Shown here piece after piece: positions 20,415-28,200 of a stretch of DNA of 64,000 nt. The notes beneath the pieces were generated by a model. The model saw only the letters and a program-made list of their open reading frames with translations, ran no database searches and was not told where the DNA came from. The position numbers and the translations under genes were made by a program. Each line of letters starts with the position of its first letter. The stretch's first letter is position 1. The stretch spans positions 124,001-188,000 of the forward strand of contig NZ_JABWDU010000009.1 in NCBI RefSeq assembly GCF_013371465.1, given 5' to 3'. Source of the stretch: Ensifer oleiphilus (GTDB lineage: Bacteria > Pseudomonadota > Alphaproteobacteria > Rhizobiales > Rhizobiaceae).

Positions 20415-21896
20415 CTAAACGGCAACGGCGATGGTGCGGTCGAGCCGGATCTGTCCGGTCGCCTGTGTTTCCAGATAGAAGCGGCGCAGCAGGTTCTTCG
20501 CCACCAGCTGGCGGTATTCCGCCGAGGCCCGCCAGTCGGTGAGCGGTGTGAAATCCTCATCGAATGCCGAGATCGCCTGCTCGACGGTCGCCTCGCTCCA
20601 TGCCTTGCCCTTGAGCGCAGCCTCGACATGGTCAGCCCGCTTCGGCGTTCCGGCCATGCCGCCAAAGGCGATCACGGCGTCCGTGACATTGCCGGCACCG
20701 TCGAACGTCAAGCGGAACGCGCCGCAGACCGCGGTGATATCCTCATCCAGACGCTTGGTTATCTTGTAGACGGCAAAGCGCGTATCGGCTTCGAGGAAGG
20801 GAATATGTACCGCCTCGACGAATTCGCCGGGCTCGCGATCCTGTTTGCCATAGGCGATGAAGAAATCTTCAAGCGCCACGGTACGGCGGCGCGACCCCTT
20901 GCGCAGCGTCACCGAGGCTCCGAGCGCAATGAATGCGGGCGGCGTGTCGCCGATCGGCGAGCCATTGGCGATGTTGCCGCCGACGGTGCCCATATTGCGC
21001 ACCTGCTGCCCGCCGATCCGGTCCCAAAGCTCGCGCAGCTGCGGAAAATGCTCGGTGATCACTGGGTAGGCTTCGGCGTAGCTGACGCCAGCGCCAAGCG
21101 TCACGCCCTTGTCGTCGACGGTGATGAGGCGCAGCTCTTCGAGATGCGTCAGGTGCACGACCGGGGCGATATCGCGCATGAACTTCGTGACCCAGAGGCC
21201 GACGTCGGTCGATCCGGCGACGATCGTCGCCTTCGGATTGGCTTCGAGCACATCGGCAAAGTCGTCGACGGATGCCGGCAGCATGAACAGTTCGGATCCC
21301 TCGCGGATCACCACGCGGCGGCCGTCCTGCAGGCTCGCAAGTTCGCCGGCGATCCGGTCCCGTTCGGCAAACAGCGGATCCTTGCCGAGATCACCGATGG
21401 TCGAGATCGCTTCCGCGGCACGGATGATCGCGGCATAGCCGGTGCAGCGACAGAGGTTGCCCTGCAGCGCCTTCTCGATTTCCGTGATCGACGGCTTCGG
21501 GTTCTCCATCCAGAGCCCATAGAGAGACATGACGAAGCCCGGCGTGCAGAAGCCGCACTGCGAGGCGTGCGTCTCAACCATCGCCTGCTGGACAGGGTGA
21601 AGCGGGCCGCCCGGCGTTGCCAGCGAATCCACCGTCACCACATGACAGCCGTCGAGCGAACCGACGAAGCGGATGCAGGCATTGACGGCCTCGTATTTCA
21701 GCTGGCCGCCGAGCAGGCGGCCGACCAGCACGGTGCAGGCGCCGCAATCGCCTTCGGCGCAGCCTTCCTTGGTGCCGCGCAGATTGCGGTCGATGCGCAG
21801 GAAATCGAGCAATGTCTGCACCGCGGAAACATCTGAAAGCTCGACGAGGCGGTGGTTCAGCAGGAAACGGATGGTGTTGCGAATCTGGATAGTCAT
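20415..21896 (-). CDS. xdhA: xanthine dehydrogenase, iron-sulfur/FAD subunit
   Basis: A 493-residue small subunit with two [2Fe-2S] clusters and an FAD domain. The plant-type ferredoxin cluster is ligated by C46, C51, C54 and C74 (EGCAEGDCGAC). The second cluster uses C114, C117, C149 and C151 (SQCGFC and NLCRC). The FAD-binding segment includes TIVAGSTDVGLWV, and GGNIANGSPIGD follows. It transfers electrons from the Mo centre in XdhB to NAD+. It is 6 bp downstream of uraH in the same direction. Confidence 0.95.
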   Translation of the reverse strand: MTIQIRNTIRFLLNHRLVELSDVSAVQTLLDFLRIDRNLRGTKEGCAEGDCGACTVLVGRLLGGQLKYEAVNACIRFVGSLDGCHVVTVDSLATPGGPLHPVQQAMVETHASQCGFCTPGFVMSLYGLWMENPKPSITEIEKALQGNLCRCTGYAAIIRAAEAISTIGDLGKDPLFAERDRIAGELASLQDGRRVVIREGSELFMLPASVDDFADVLEANPKATIVAGSTDVGLWVTKFMRDIAPVVHLTHLEELRLITVDDKGVTLGAGVSYAEAYPVITEHFPQLRELWDRIGGQQVRNMGTVGGNIANGSPIGDTPPAFIALGASVTLRKGSRRRTVALEDFFIAYGKQDREPGEFVEAVHIPFLEADTRFAVYKITKRLDEDITAVCGAFRLTFDGAGNVTDAVIAFGGMAGTPKRADHVEAALKGKAWSEATVEQAISAFDEDFTPLTDWRASAEYRQLVAKNLLRRFYLETQATGQIRLDRTIAVAV

Positions 21897-21902
21897 TGCA
21901 GC

Positions 21903-22274
21903 TCAGCTCCCGCGATAGGTCGAATAGCCGTAGGGCGACAGGAGCAGCGGTACATGATAGTGCGCGGCTTGGTCGTCGATACCGAAGCGGATGGGGATGA
22001 CATCGAGAAACGGGTTGGCGCCGCGCGCCGCTTCGGACCCGAGGTAGTCGCCGGCGTGAAATTGCAGTTCGTAGGTGCCGGCCTGCATCAGCGATCCGCT
22101 GAGGAGCGGCTGGTCACAGCGTCCGTCGTCGTTGGTGCGGACGGAACGCAGATGCGTCTGGCGCTCGCCCTCGATGCGATAGAGCTCAATGCGCAGGTCC
22201 TTGGCCGGTTTGCCACTGGCCGTATCCAGCACATGGGTCGTCAGACGGCCGTCGTTTCCACCATGAGATTGCAT
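21903..22274 (-). CDS. uraH: 5-hydroxyisourate hydrolase
   Basis: A 123-residue transthyretin-related protein. It has [14 protein letters not shown] near the N-terminus (catalytic His) and the C-terminal signature [18 protein letters not shown], diagnostic of HIU hydrolases. It hydrolyses 5-hydroxyisourate from PuuD to OHCU. The start at 22274 has GGGAGGAG 8 bp upstream; an open frame extending 20 codons further lacks this. It leads the uraH-xdhABC transcript, and a shared purine-promoter motif lies about 83 bp upstream. Confidence 0.95.
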   Translation of the reverse strand: MQSHGGNDGRLTTHVLDTASGKPAKDLRIELYRIEGERQTHLRSVRTNDDGRCDQPLLSGSLMQAGTYELQFHAGDYLGSEAARGANPFLDVIPIRFGIDDQAAHYHVPLLLSPYGYSTYRGS

Positions 22275-22356
22275 GCGTATTGCTCCTCCCGAAGTCAGCT
22301 TTCCAGTTGGCAGTATCGAGGTGAGCCAGTGCATTGAGAAGCAGGCGGATCATTCG

Positions 22357-22375
22357 AGACTTTCAAATTTTTTGG
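22357..22375 (-). promoter_or_regulatory. shared purine-operon motif, copy 2 (uraH / puuE divergent promoter)
   Basis: The plus strand reads AGACTTTCAAATTTTTTGG. The first 16 bases are identical to the copy at 29753-29768 upstream of the purine permease. The minus-strand core is TTTGAAAGTCT. The site is about 83 bp from the uraH start and 71 bp from the divergent allantoinase start, placing it to control both directions. Confidence 0.65.
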
Positions 22376-22445
22376 GGGGAATGACGCTGGAAAAATCCCG
22401 TTAGGAATCAGGCCGCAGAGACAAATGTCTGGAGGACTGCTTCAA

Positions 22446-23861
22446 ATGAGATACCCCCGCGATCTTCACGGCCATGGCCAGAACCCCACCACCGTCTGGC
22501 CCGACGAGGCGCGGATCGCCGTGCAGTTCGTGATCAATTACGAGGAAGGCGGCGAGAACTGCGTGCTCCATGGAGACGCCGCATCGGAGGCTTTCCTGTC
22601 GGAAATCGTCGGTGCGCAGGCATGGCCCGGACAGCGCCACTGGAACATGGAATCGATCTACGAATACGGCGCCCGCGCCGGCTTCTGGCGCCTCCACCGC
22701 ATGTTCGCCGAAAAGGCGGTGCCGGCCACGGTCTATGGCGTCGCGACGGCGCTGAAGCGCTCTCCGGTGCAGGTCGCCGCCATGCAGGACGCTGGCTGGG
22801 AAATCGCCTCGCATGGCCTGAAATGGATCGAGCACAAGGACTTCAGCCCCCAGCGTGAGCGGGCGGAAATCGCCGAAGCAATCCGGCTGCACACCGTGGT
22901 CACCGGCGAGCCGCCGCGCGGCTGGTACACCGGCCGCTGTTCCGATAACACGCTGGATCTCGTGACCGAAACCGGCGGCTTCGACTATGTCTCCGACAGC
23001 TATGCCGACGATCTGCCCTACTGGCATGAACATGCCGGGCGCCACCAACTCGTCATTCCCTACACGCTCGACACCAACGACATGCGCTTTGCGACGCCAC
23101 AGGGGTTCAACAGCGGCGACCAGTTCTTCAGCTATCTCAAGGACAGTTTCGACGTGCTCTATGCGGAAGGTGCAGCCGGCGCGCCGAAGATGCTGAGCAT
23201 CGGCCTGCATTGCCGCCTCGTCGGCAGGCCCGGCCGCGCAGCAGCGCTGGCCCGCTTCATCGACTATGTCAAAGGCCACGAAAAGGTCTGGCTCGCCCGG
23301 CGCATCGATATTGCGCGCCACTGGGCAAAGGCCTATCCGTTCAAGGCCTGGGACGATCGCCCGTCGCGGCTGTCCGAGGCCGATTTCGTCGCCCGCTTCG
23401 GCGGCGTTTTCGAACATTCGGAATGGATCGCCAGGCGTGCCTTCGCCGGCGAACTGTCGGCCGCCAACGACACGGCGATTGGGCTTGCTGCGGCGCTGAG
23501 TGCAGTCTTCCGCGAGGCGACAGCAGACGAGCGTCTCGGCGTACTCAACGCCCACCCGGATCTCGCCGGCAAGCTGGCGCAGGCAAAGCGACTGACCGAA
23601 AGCTCGACCAGCGAACAGGCCTCGGCCGGTCTCGATGCGCTGACCGATGCCGAACGCGCGCGGTTCACCGAACTGAACAGCGCCTATGTCGAAAAATTCG
23701 GCTTTCCCTTCATCATCGCCGTCAGGGGCCGCAGCAAGGATGACATCCTCGCGGCATTCGAGACCCGGATCGGCAACGATCGCGACAGCGAACTTGAAAC
23801 GGCCTGCCGACAGGTGGAGCGGATCGCGCTTCTCCGCCTCAAAGACATGCTGCCGAGCTGA
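22446..23861 (+). CDS. puuE: bifunctional allantoinase (PuuE) / OHCU decarboxylase (UraD) fusion
   Basis: A 471-residue fusion. Residues about 1-300 form a NodB-type (polysaccharide-deacetylase-like) allantoinase with INYEEGGE, ASHGLKWIEH and GWYTGR segments. Residues about 310-471 form an OHCU decarboxylase with the NAHPDLAGK motif and FGFPFIIAVRG. UraD converts OHCU to S-allantoin and PuuE opens allantoin to allantoate, so one polypeptide does two consecutive steps. The ATG at 22446 has GGAGG 10 bp upstream; an ATG at 22425 lies in front of that site. It begins the puuE-alc-allA operon. Confidence 0.94.
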   Translation: MRYPRDLHGHGQNPTTVWPDEARIAVQFVINYEEGGENCVLHGDAASEAFLSEIVGAQAWPGQRHWNMESIYEYGARAGFWRLHRMFAEKAVPATVYGVATALKRSPVQVAAMQDAGWEIASHGLKWIEHKDFSPQRERAEIAEAIRLHTVVTGEPPRGWYTGRCSDNTLDLVTETGGFDYVSDSYADDLPYWHEHAGRHQLVIPYTLDTNDMRFATPQGFNSGDQFFSYLKDSFDVLYAEGAAGAPKMLSIGLHCRLVGRPGRAAALARFIDYVKGHEKVWLARRIDIARHWAKAYPFKAWDDRPSRLSEADFVARFGGVFEHSEWIARRAFAGELSAANDTAIGLAAALSAVFREATADERLGVLNAHPDLAGKLAQAKRLTESSTSEQASAGLDALTDAERARFTELNSAYVEKFGFPFIIAVRGRSKDDILAAFETRIGNDRDSELETACRQVERIALLRLKDMLPS

Positions 23862-23870
23862 GGTCGGGCG

Positions 23871-24893
23871 ATGACGATCGACGGCGCCGGCCTGCCTGAA
23901 TTCGCGCGAAAGGCGATCAATCTTGCCTCTGCCGGGCTCGGCGCGCGGCCGGTCCTTGCCACGGACGAATTCTTCGCGCCGCTCGAAAGGATGCTGCAGG
24001 ATTGTCCTGCCGTCTTTCATGCCGGCGTCTATGACGACCACGGCAAGTGGATGGACGGCTGGGAAACACGGCGGCGGCGCGACCTCGGGCATGACCATGC
24101 AATCGTTGCCCTTGCGACCACCGGACGCATTGCCGGCTTCGACGTCGACACCGCGCATTTTACCGGCAACTACCCCAGCGCCTGCGCCATCGATGCCTGT
24201 CTGGCGCCGGAGGGCCCGAATGATACGACGGTTTGGACCGAGCTTCTGGGCATGAACCTGCTTGGCCCAAGCGCTCATCATTTCTTCCCGGCGCAGGGCG
24301 AAGGGGTCTGGAGCCATGTCAGGCTGCGCATCTATCCCGATGGCGGCATTGCCCGGTTGCGGGTCTACGGCACGCCCGAACTCGACCTCGACGGGATCGG
24401 CGACGAGCCTGTCGACCTCGCGTCCTCGCTGCTCGGCGGCCGGATTGTTACATTTTCCAACGGCCATTACGGCCATCAACGACTGTTGGCACCCGGTCGG
24501 GGGATCAATATGGGCGACGGCTGGGAGACGCGACGGCGGCGCGAGCCCGGAAACGACTGGATCATCGTAAAACTCGCTGCGCGCACCTCGATCGAGCGCA
24601 TCGTCGTCGATACCGCGCACTTCAAAGGCAACTACCCCGACGCCTGCTCGGTGCAGGCGGCCGACATCGGCGAGGCGGAGTGTACCGTCGACGCCGCGAT
24701 AACAGCATCTTCGCTTTACTGGCGAGAGGTGTTGGCGCGCCAGAAGCTGAGCGCCGACAGCATCCATGACTACGGCGGCAGCATGATCGAGGACATCGGC
24801 CTTGCCACCCATGTCCGCCTCAACATTTACCCCGACGGCGGCGTCAGCCGGCTGCGTGTCTTCGGGCGCATTGCAAGGGCCGGCACCCCCTAA
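23871..24893 (+). CDS. alc: allantoicase
   Basis: A 340-residue protein with two tandem jelly-roll allantoicase domains. The repeat is easy to see: MDGWETRRRRDLGHDH ... DTAHFTGNYPSAC in the first half and GDGWETRRRREPGNDW ... DTAHFKGNYPDAC in the second. Each half ends with an (R/N)IYPDGG(I/V)xRLRV(Y/F)G segment. It hydrolyses allantoate to ureidoglycolate and urea. It starts 9 bp after the fusion gene and is followed 29 bp later by allA. Confidence 0.95.
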   Translation: MTIDGAGLPEFARKAINLASAGLGARPVLATDEFFAPLERMLQDCPAVFHAGVYDDHGKWMDGWETRRRRDLGHDHAIVALATTGRIAGFDVDTAHFTGNYPSACAIDACLAPEGPNDTTVWTELLGMNLLGPSAHHFFPAQGEGVWSHVRLRIYPDGGIARLRVYGTPELDLDGIGDEPVDLASSLLGGRIVTFSNGHYGHQRLLAPGRGINMGDGWETRRRREPGNDWIIVKLAARTSIERIVVDTAHFKGNYPDACSVQAADIGEAECTVDAAITASSLYWREVLARQKLSADSIHDYGGSMIEDIGLATHVRLNIYPDGGVSRLRVFGRIARAGTP

Positions 24894-24922
24894 ACGACCA
24901 ACATAGGACGGAGGAGCGTCAC

Positions 24923-25408
24923 ATGAAGGAGATCGAGATAAAGCCGCTGACACGCGAGGCATTCGCGCCATTCGGCGACGTGATCGAGACTGAAAACGCC
25001 CACAGCTTTCCCATAAACGGTGGCAAATGCACCCGCTACCATGACCTCGCCAAGATCGAGACGGCCGGCGACAAAGGCCGGCCGATGATCAGCCTCGTGC
25101 GCGGCGAGCCCTATCCGCTGCCCTTGAAGCTCACCATGGTCGAGCGCCACCCGCTCGGCAGCCAGGCCTTCATTCCCCTGACCGACAATCCGTTCCTGGT
25201 GGTCGTTTCGGGAGAGACGAAGGAAGGCCCGAGCGAACCGATCGCCTTCAGGACTGCGCCCGGCCAGGGCGTCAACATCGCCCGTAATGTCTGGCACGGC
25301 ATCCTGACGCCACTCGACGATGTCTCCGACTTCGCCGTGGTCGACCGTGGCGGAGAAGGCGTCAATCTCGAGGAGCATTTCTTCGAGGAGCCGTTCCTGC
25401 TGCGTTGA
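24923..25408 (+). CDS. allA: ureidoglycolate lyase
   Basis: A 161-residue cupin-fold protein matching AllA in length. Signatures include FAPFGDVIE near the N-terminus, MVERHPLGSQAFIPL, and NVWHGILTPL. It splits ureidoglycolate into glyoxylate and urea, giving the substrate for Gcl encoded in the same region. GGACGGAGGAG precedes the start. It is the last gene of puuE-alc-allA; a hairpin with a T-run follows at 25429-25466. Confidence 0.93.
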   Translation: MKEIEIKPLTREAFAPFGDVIETENAHSFPINGGKCTRYHDLAKIETAGDKGRPMISLVRGEPYPLPLKLTMVERHPLGSQAFIPLTDNPFLVVVSGETKEGPSEPIAFRTAPGQGVNIARNVWHGILTPLDDVSDFAVVDRGGEGVNLEEHFFEEPFLLR

Positions 25409-25428
25409 TGGCAGGTTCGAAACAGGAG

Positions 25429-25466
25429 GACGGACCCGCTTCTTTCGAGTGGGTACCGTCATCTTT
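25429..25466 (+). terminator. terminator between convergent allA and araC-family gene
   Basis: The arms GACGGACCCGCT and AGTGGGTACCGTC pair with small mismatches around a short loop, and ATCTTTTC follows the 3' arm. It lies just after the allA stop. Confidence 0.65.
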
Positions 25467-25477
25467 TCATCGCGATC

Positions 25478-26326
25478 TCAGTACCCACCGTCGCGCCTGA
25501 ACTTTGTCGGCGTGTAGCCGGTCAAACGGCGAAAATCGCGGGAAAAATGATAGGGATCCGGATAGCCGCAATGCGCGGCGACCGCCGAAATCTTGGCCCT
25601 CGGCTCAACCAACAGGCGCTTGGCCTGGTTGATGCGCTCATGGCGTAGCCAGTCCATCGGCGTCGTCCCTATCGTATCCTTGAACCGGCGAAACAGTTGC
25701 GACGGGCTGAGCCTTGCAAGAGCAGCAAGGTCGTCGATCGTCCAGGCCTTCGCCAGGTCCTTTCTGACCGCGGCAAGCACGCCGGTTATCCGATCGCGCA
25801 AGGCGGGGTCGTCAGGTGCTGCGGCGCCGGCCAATCGTGGCGCGCTGAGGTTGGCGATCAGGCCGGCAATGGCGGCGCTGACCAATGCATCCGTTGCCGA
25901 TGAGCGATCGTCCAGATAGGCGATGACGGACTGGAACGCGGCCTGCGCCGCCTCGCGATCCGACGGCTCGAACAAGGGCGCCTGCTGCACATTGAGGAAG
26001 GCATAGACGTCGTCCAACCCGTGCCCCTCGACGCCCATCCAAAGATAGCGCCACTCGGCAGCGTCTGGGGAGCAACGATGCTCATAGGCCTGCGACGTGT
26101 CCAGCCAGATCGACATGCCCTTTTGCGCGACAAACCGCTGCCCACGCACTTCGATCTGCCCTTGCCCTGAGGTGGTGTGAACGAGCACGTGCTGATGGAA
26201 CCGTTTGCGGATCGGCGGCTCGTCGGGCAACGCCACGCGGGCGCCGGCCACCAGCGCCTTGTAGGGAAACGCTCCGGCCAGACGGGCTGGGGTGTGAAAA
26301 TAGATCTCTTCGCGCTCGGCCGACAT
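25478..26326 (-). CDS. AraC-family transcriptional regulator
   Basis: A 282-residue regulator with an N-terminal cupin-like sensing domain (RKRFHQHVLVHTTSGQGQIEV) and a C-terminal AraC double helix-turn-helix (about residues 180-282, including DLAALARLSPSQLFRRFKD and AAHCGYPDPYHFSRDFRRLTGYTP). It is divergent from the P450 gene, with starts about 110 bp apart, and is probably its regulator. The ATG at 26326 was preferred over one 18 bp upstream. The inducer is unknown. Confidence 0.9.
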   Translation of the reverse strand: MSAEREEIYFHTPARLAGAFPYKALVAGARVALPDEPPIRKRFHQHVLVHTTSGQGQIEVRGQRFVAQKGMSIWLDTSQAYEHRCSPDAAEWRYLWMGVEGHGLDDVYAFLNVQQAPLFEPSDREAAQAAFQSVIAYLDDRSSATDALVSAAIAGLIANLSAPRLAGAAAPDDPALRDRITGVLAAVRKDLAKAWTIDDLAALARLSPSQLFRRFKDTIGTTPMDWLRHERINQAKRLLVEPRAKISAVAAHCGYPDPYHFSRDFRRLTGYTPTKFRRDGGY

Positions 26327-26438
26327 GCGAGACACTCTGCACATCGATGCGAGTTTTGTCCATTATCTCGCGAGATCGCTGCATTTCCATGAAGCTGGCG
26401 ATGACGCTATCATGCAGTTTTTGCAGGGAGTGCGGCCA

Positions 26439-27692
26439 ATGACAGAGAGCGTATCGACACGGGACCAACTGGAGGTGACGTTCGCCCCTCTCTCCCCGGA
26501 TTTCGCGCGCGATCCCTACCCGACCTACAAGGCGCTGCGCGACAAGGGCGGCCTGCACTATTTCGAGGATTTCGACATCTGGCTCGCCTCGCGCTTCGAG
26601 GATGTCTCGGCCATCGTCATGGACAAGCGCATGGTCCGCTCGCTCGAAGATATCGCCACAGCCGAAGAAATCGCCCGGATCCAGCGCGCCGGCAACTGGC
26701 ACGACATGCCGAACCATTCGCGCTTCGTGCAGTTCAGCCTGCTCGACAGCGACGGCGCCGTGCATGACCGGCTTCGCCGGCAGGTCTTCAAGCTGTTCAC
26801 GCCGGCAATGATCGCCAAGCTGCGCGACCAGATCCAGACCTATGTCGATAAGCTGTTCGACAGTCTCGCCGATCGCGGCCAGATCGATTTTGTCGACGAT
26901 CTCGCAGCCCACGTGCCCGGTCACATCATCGGCCGCCTTCTTGGCGTTCCCGACGAAGACTGTCCCCAGCTGCGCATCTGGTCGGAAAACATCGTGCAAT
27001 TCTTCGACGTCGACCGCTCGAATGAACGCAAGCGGATCGCCGAGACCAACACCACCGAATTCTACGAATACCTGACGGCGCTGAAACACGAGCGCGAGCG
27101 CAGCCCCAAGGACGACCTCATCTCGGTGCTGATCGAGGCGGAGCGCGCCGGTGCGATGAACGCCGACGAATTCATTTCGACCTGCATGCTGATCCTGATG
27201 GCCGGTCACGGCTCGACGATCGACGTGCTTGGCAGCGGAATGCATGCGCTCTTGCGCTTTCCCGAGCAGATGGCGCGGCTGCGCCAGGATCCGGCATTGA
27301 TCCAGACGGCGGTGCAGGAGATGTTCCGCTACGAGTCGCCGCTGCCTTTCTTCCACCGCCACTGCATCGAGGATGTGGAAATCGGCGGACGGACCTTTGC
27401 GCGCGGGACGAAGTTCGGGCTGCTTTATGGCGCGGCAAACCGCGACCCGAAACAATTCGAGAACGCCGATGCCTTCGACATCGGCCGCAGCCCCAACCGA
27501 CATCTCGCCTTCGGCGGCGGCGTGCACTTCTGTCTCGGCAACCATCTCGCCCGGCTGGATATGGACATCATCTTCAGCACGCTGCTGCGACGCTTCCCGA
27601 CGATCGCGCTTGTCGACGAACAGCCCGAATACAAGCGGGGCCTTTCGGTGCGTGGCCCGAAGAAGCTGCAGATCGCGATCAGGCCGGCTTAA
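26439..27692 (+). CDS. cytochrome P450
   Basis: A 417-residue soluble bacterial P450. The haem-binding loop FGGGVHFCLG has F358 and the haem ligand C365. The K-helix ExxR is E294-R297. The I-helix reads LMAGHGSTID (about 253-262): the usual acidic residue of the AG(H/N)(E/D)TT motif is glycine (G258), so proton delivery may differ from the common pattern. The start at 26439 is preceded by AGGGAG; an upstream in-frame ATG at 26412 is possible. A [2Fe-2S] ferredoxin gene follows in the same direction and is a plausible electron donor. The substrate is unknown. Confidence 0.92.
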   Translation: MTESVSTRDQLEVTFAPLSPDFARDPYPTYKALRDKGGLHYFEDFDIWLASRFEDVSAIVMDKRMVRSLEDIATAEEIARIQRAGNWHDMPNHSRFVQFSLLDSDGAVHDRLRRQVFKLFTPAMIAKLRDQIQTYVDKLFDSLADRGQIDFVDDLAAHVPGHIIGRLLGVPDEDCPQLRIWSENIVQFFDVDRSNERKRIAETNTTEFYEYLTALKHERERSPKDDLISVLIEAERAGAMNADEFISTCMLILMAGHGSTIDVLGSGMHALLRFPEQMARLRQDPALIQTAVQEMFRYESPLPFFHRHCIEDVEIGGRTFARGTKFGLLYGAANRDPKQFENADAFDIGRSPNRHLAFGGGVHFCLGNHLARLDMDIIFSTLLRRFPTIALVDEQPEYKRGLSVRGPKKLQIAIRPA

Positions 27693-27757
27693 GGGCCGGA
27701 CGCGGGGCGACCAGTGCCAATCAACACGACGATTTCAGATTTGAGTGGAGACTATTT

Positions 27758-28078
27758 ATGCCAAGGATTGTGTTTGTGGATGCTGAGGGAAAGACGACCG
27801 AGGTTGTGGCCGAGATCGGCCAGTCGGTGATGTCGGCAGCCGTGCAGAACGGTATCGACGCCATTGCGGCCGAATGCGGCGGCTCCTGCGCCTGCGGTAC
27901 ATGTCACTGTTACATCGATGCGGCATGGAGCGAAAAGCTGCCCGCGCCCGACTATCAGGAGCAGGACATGATCGAGTGCGTCGTCAATCCGGATGAGCGC
28001 AGCCGGCTCAGCTGTCAGATCGCGGTCTCCGATGCGCTCGACGGATTGGTCGTGCACTTGCCGGCCGGGCAATATTGA
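27758..28078 (+). CDS. [2Fe-2S] ferredoxin, putidaredoxin type
   Basis: A 106-residue ferredoxin with cluster ligands C40, C46, C49 and C86 (C-x5-C-x2-C ... C), the spacing of adrenodoxin/putidaredoxin-type ferredoxins. An additional C44 and C51 flank the cluster loop. It lies 65 bp after the P450 and probably supplies it with electrons. No ferredoxin reductase gene is next to it. A short perfect hairpin begins at its stop codon. Confidence 0.93.
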   Translation: MPRIVFVDAEGKTTEVVAEIGQSVMSAAVQNGIDAIAAECGGSCACGTCHCYIDAAWSEKLPAPDYQEQDMIECVVNPDERSRLSCQIAVSDALDGLVVHLPAGQY

Positions 28079-28095
28079 TCGGGCGTCCGCCCGAT
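28078..28095 (+). terminator. hairpin after the ferredoxin gene
   Basis: ATCGGGCG and CGCCCGAT form a perfect 8-bp stem with a 2-nt spacer, starting at the ferredoxin stop. A short TTGTC follows, so it is a weak terminator candidate. Confidence 0.45.
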
Positions 28096-28105
28096 TGTCA
28101 AAACG

Positions 28106-28142
28106 AAAAAAGACCGGAGCCGCAGCGATGTCTGCGGTCCGG
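28106..28142 (-). terminator. Rho-independent terminator of the purine permease gene
   Basis: On the minus strand a GC-rich stem (CCGG and CCGCAG pairing with CTGCGG and CCGG, one bulge) is followed by six T residues (28111-28106). It lies about 60 bp past the permease stop. Confidence 0.75.
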
Positions 28143-28174
28143 CCAGCTTCACGGGGGAAGTTCTGAAGATGCGG

Positions 28175-28195
28175 AGCCGGGGCATCGCCCCGGCT
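28175..28195. terminator. strong hairpin just after the permease stop
   Basis: AGCCGGGGC and GCCCCGGCT form a 9-bp perfect stem with a 3-nt loop, 5 bp beyond the permease stop codon. On the plus strand TTCTTA follows. It may act with the T-tailed hairpin at 28106-28142. Confidence 0.5.
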
Positions 28196-28200
28196 TCTTA

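Noticed and set aside
22401-24971. An 856-codon minus-strand open frame opposite puuE-alc
   Set aside because: The plus strand carries two clearly recognisable enzymes with ribosome-binding sites. The minus frame is a codon-bias shadow.
25409-25425. A T-loop-like GGTTCGAAAC stretch suggesting a tRNA
   Set aside because: No matching acceptor, D-arm or anticodon stem surrounds it, and the neighbouring sequence is explained by allA and its terminator.
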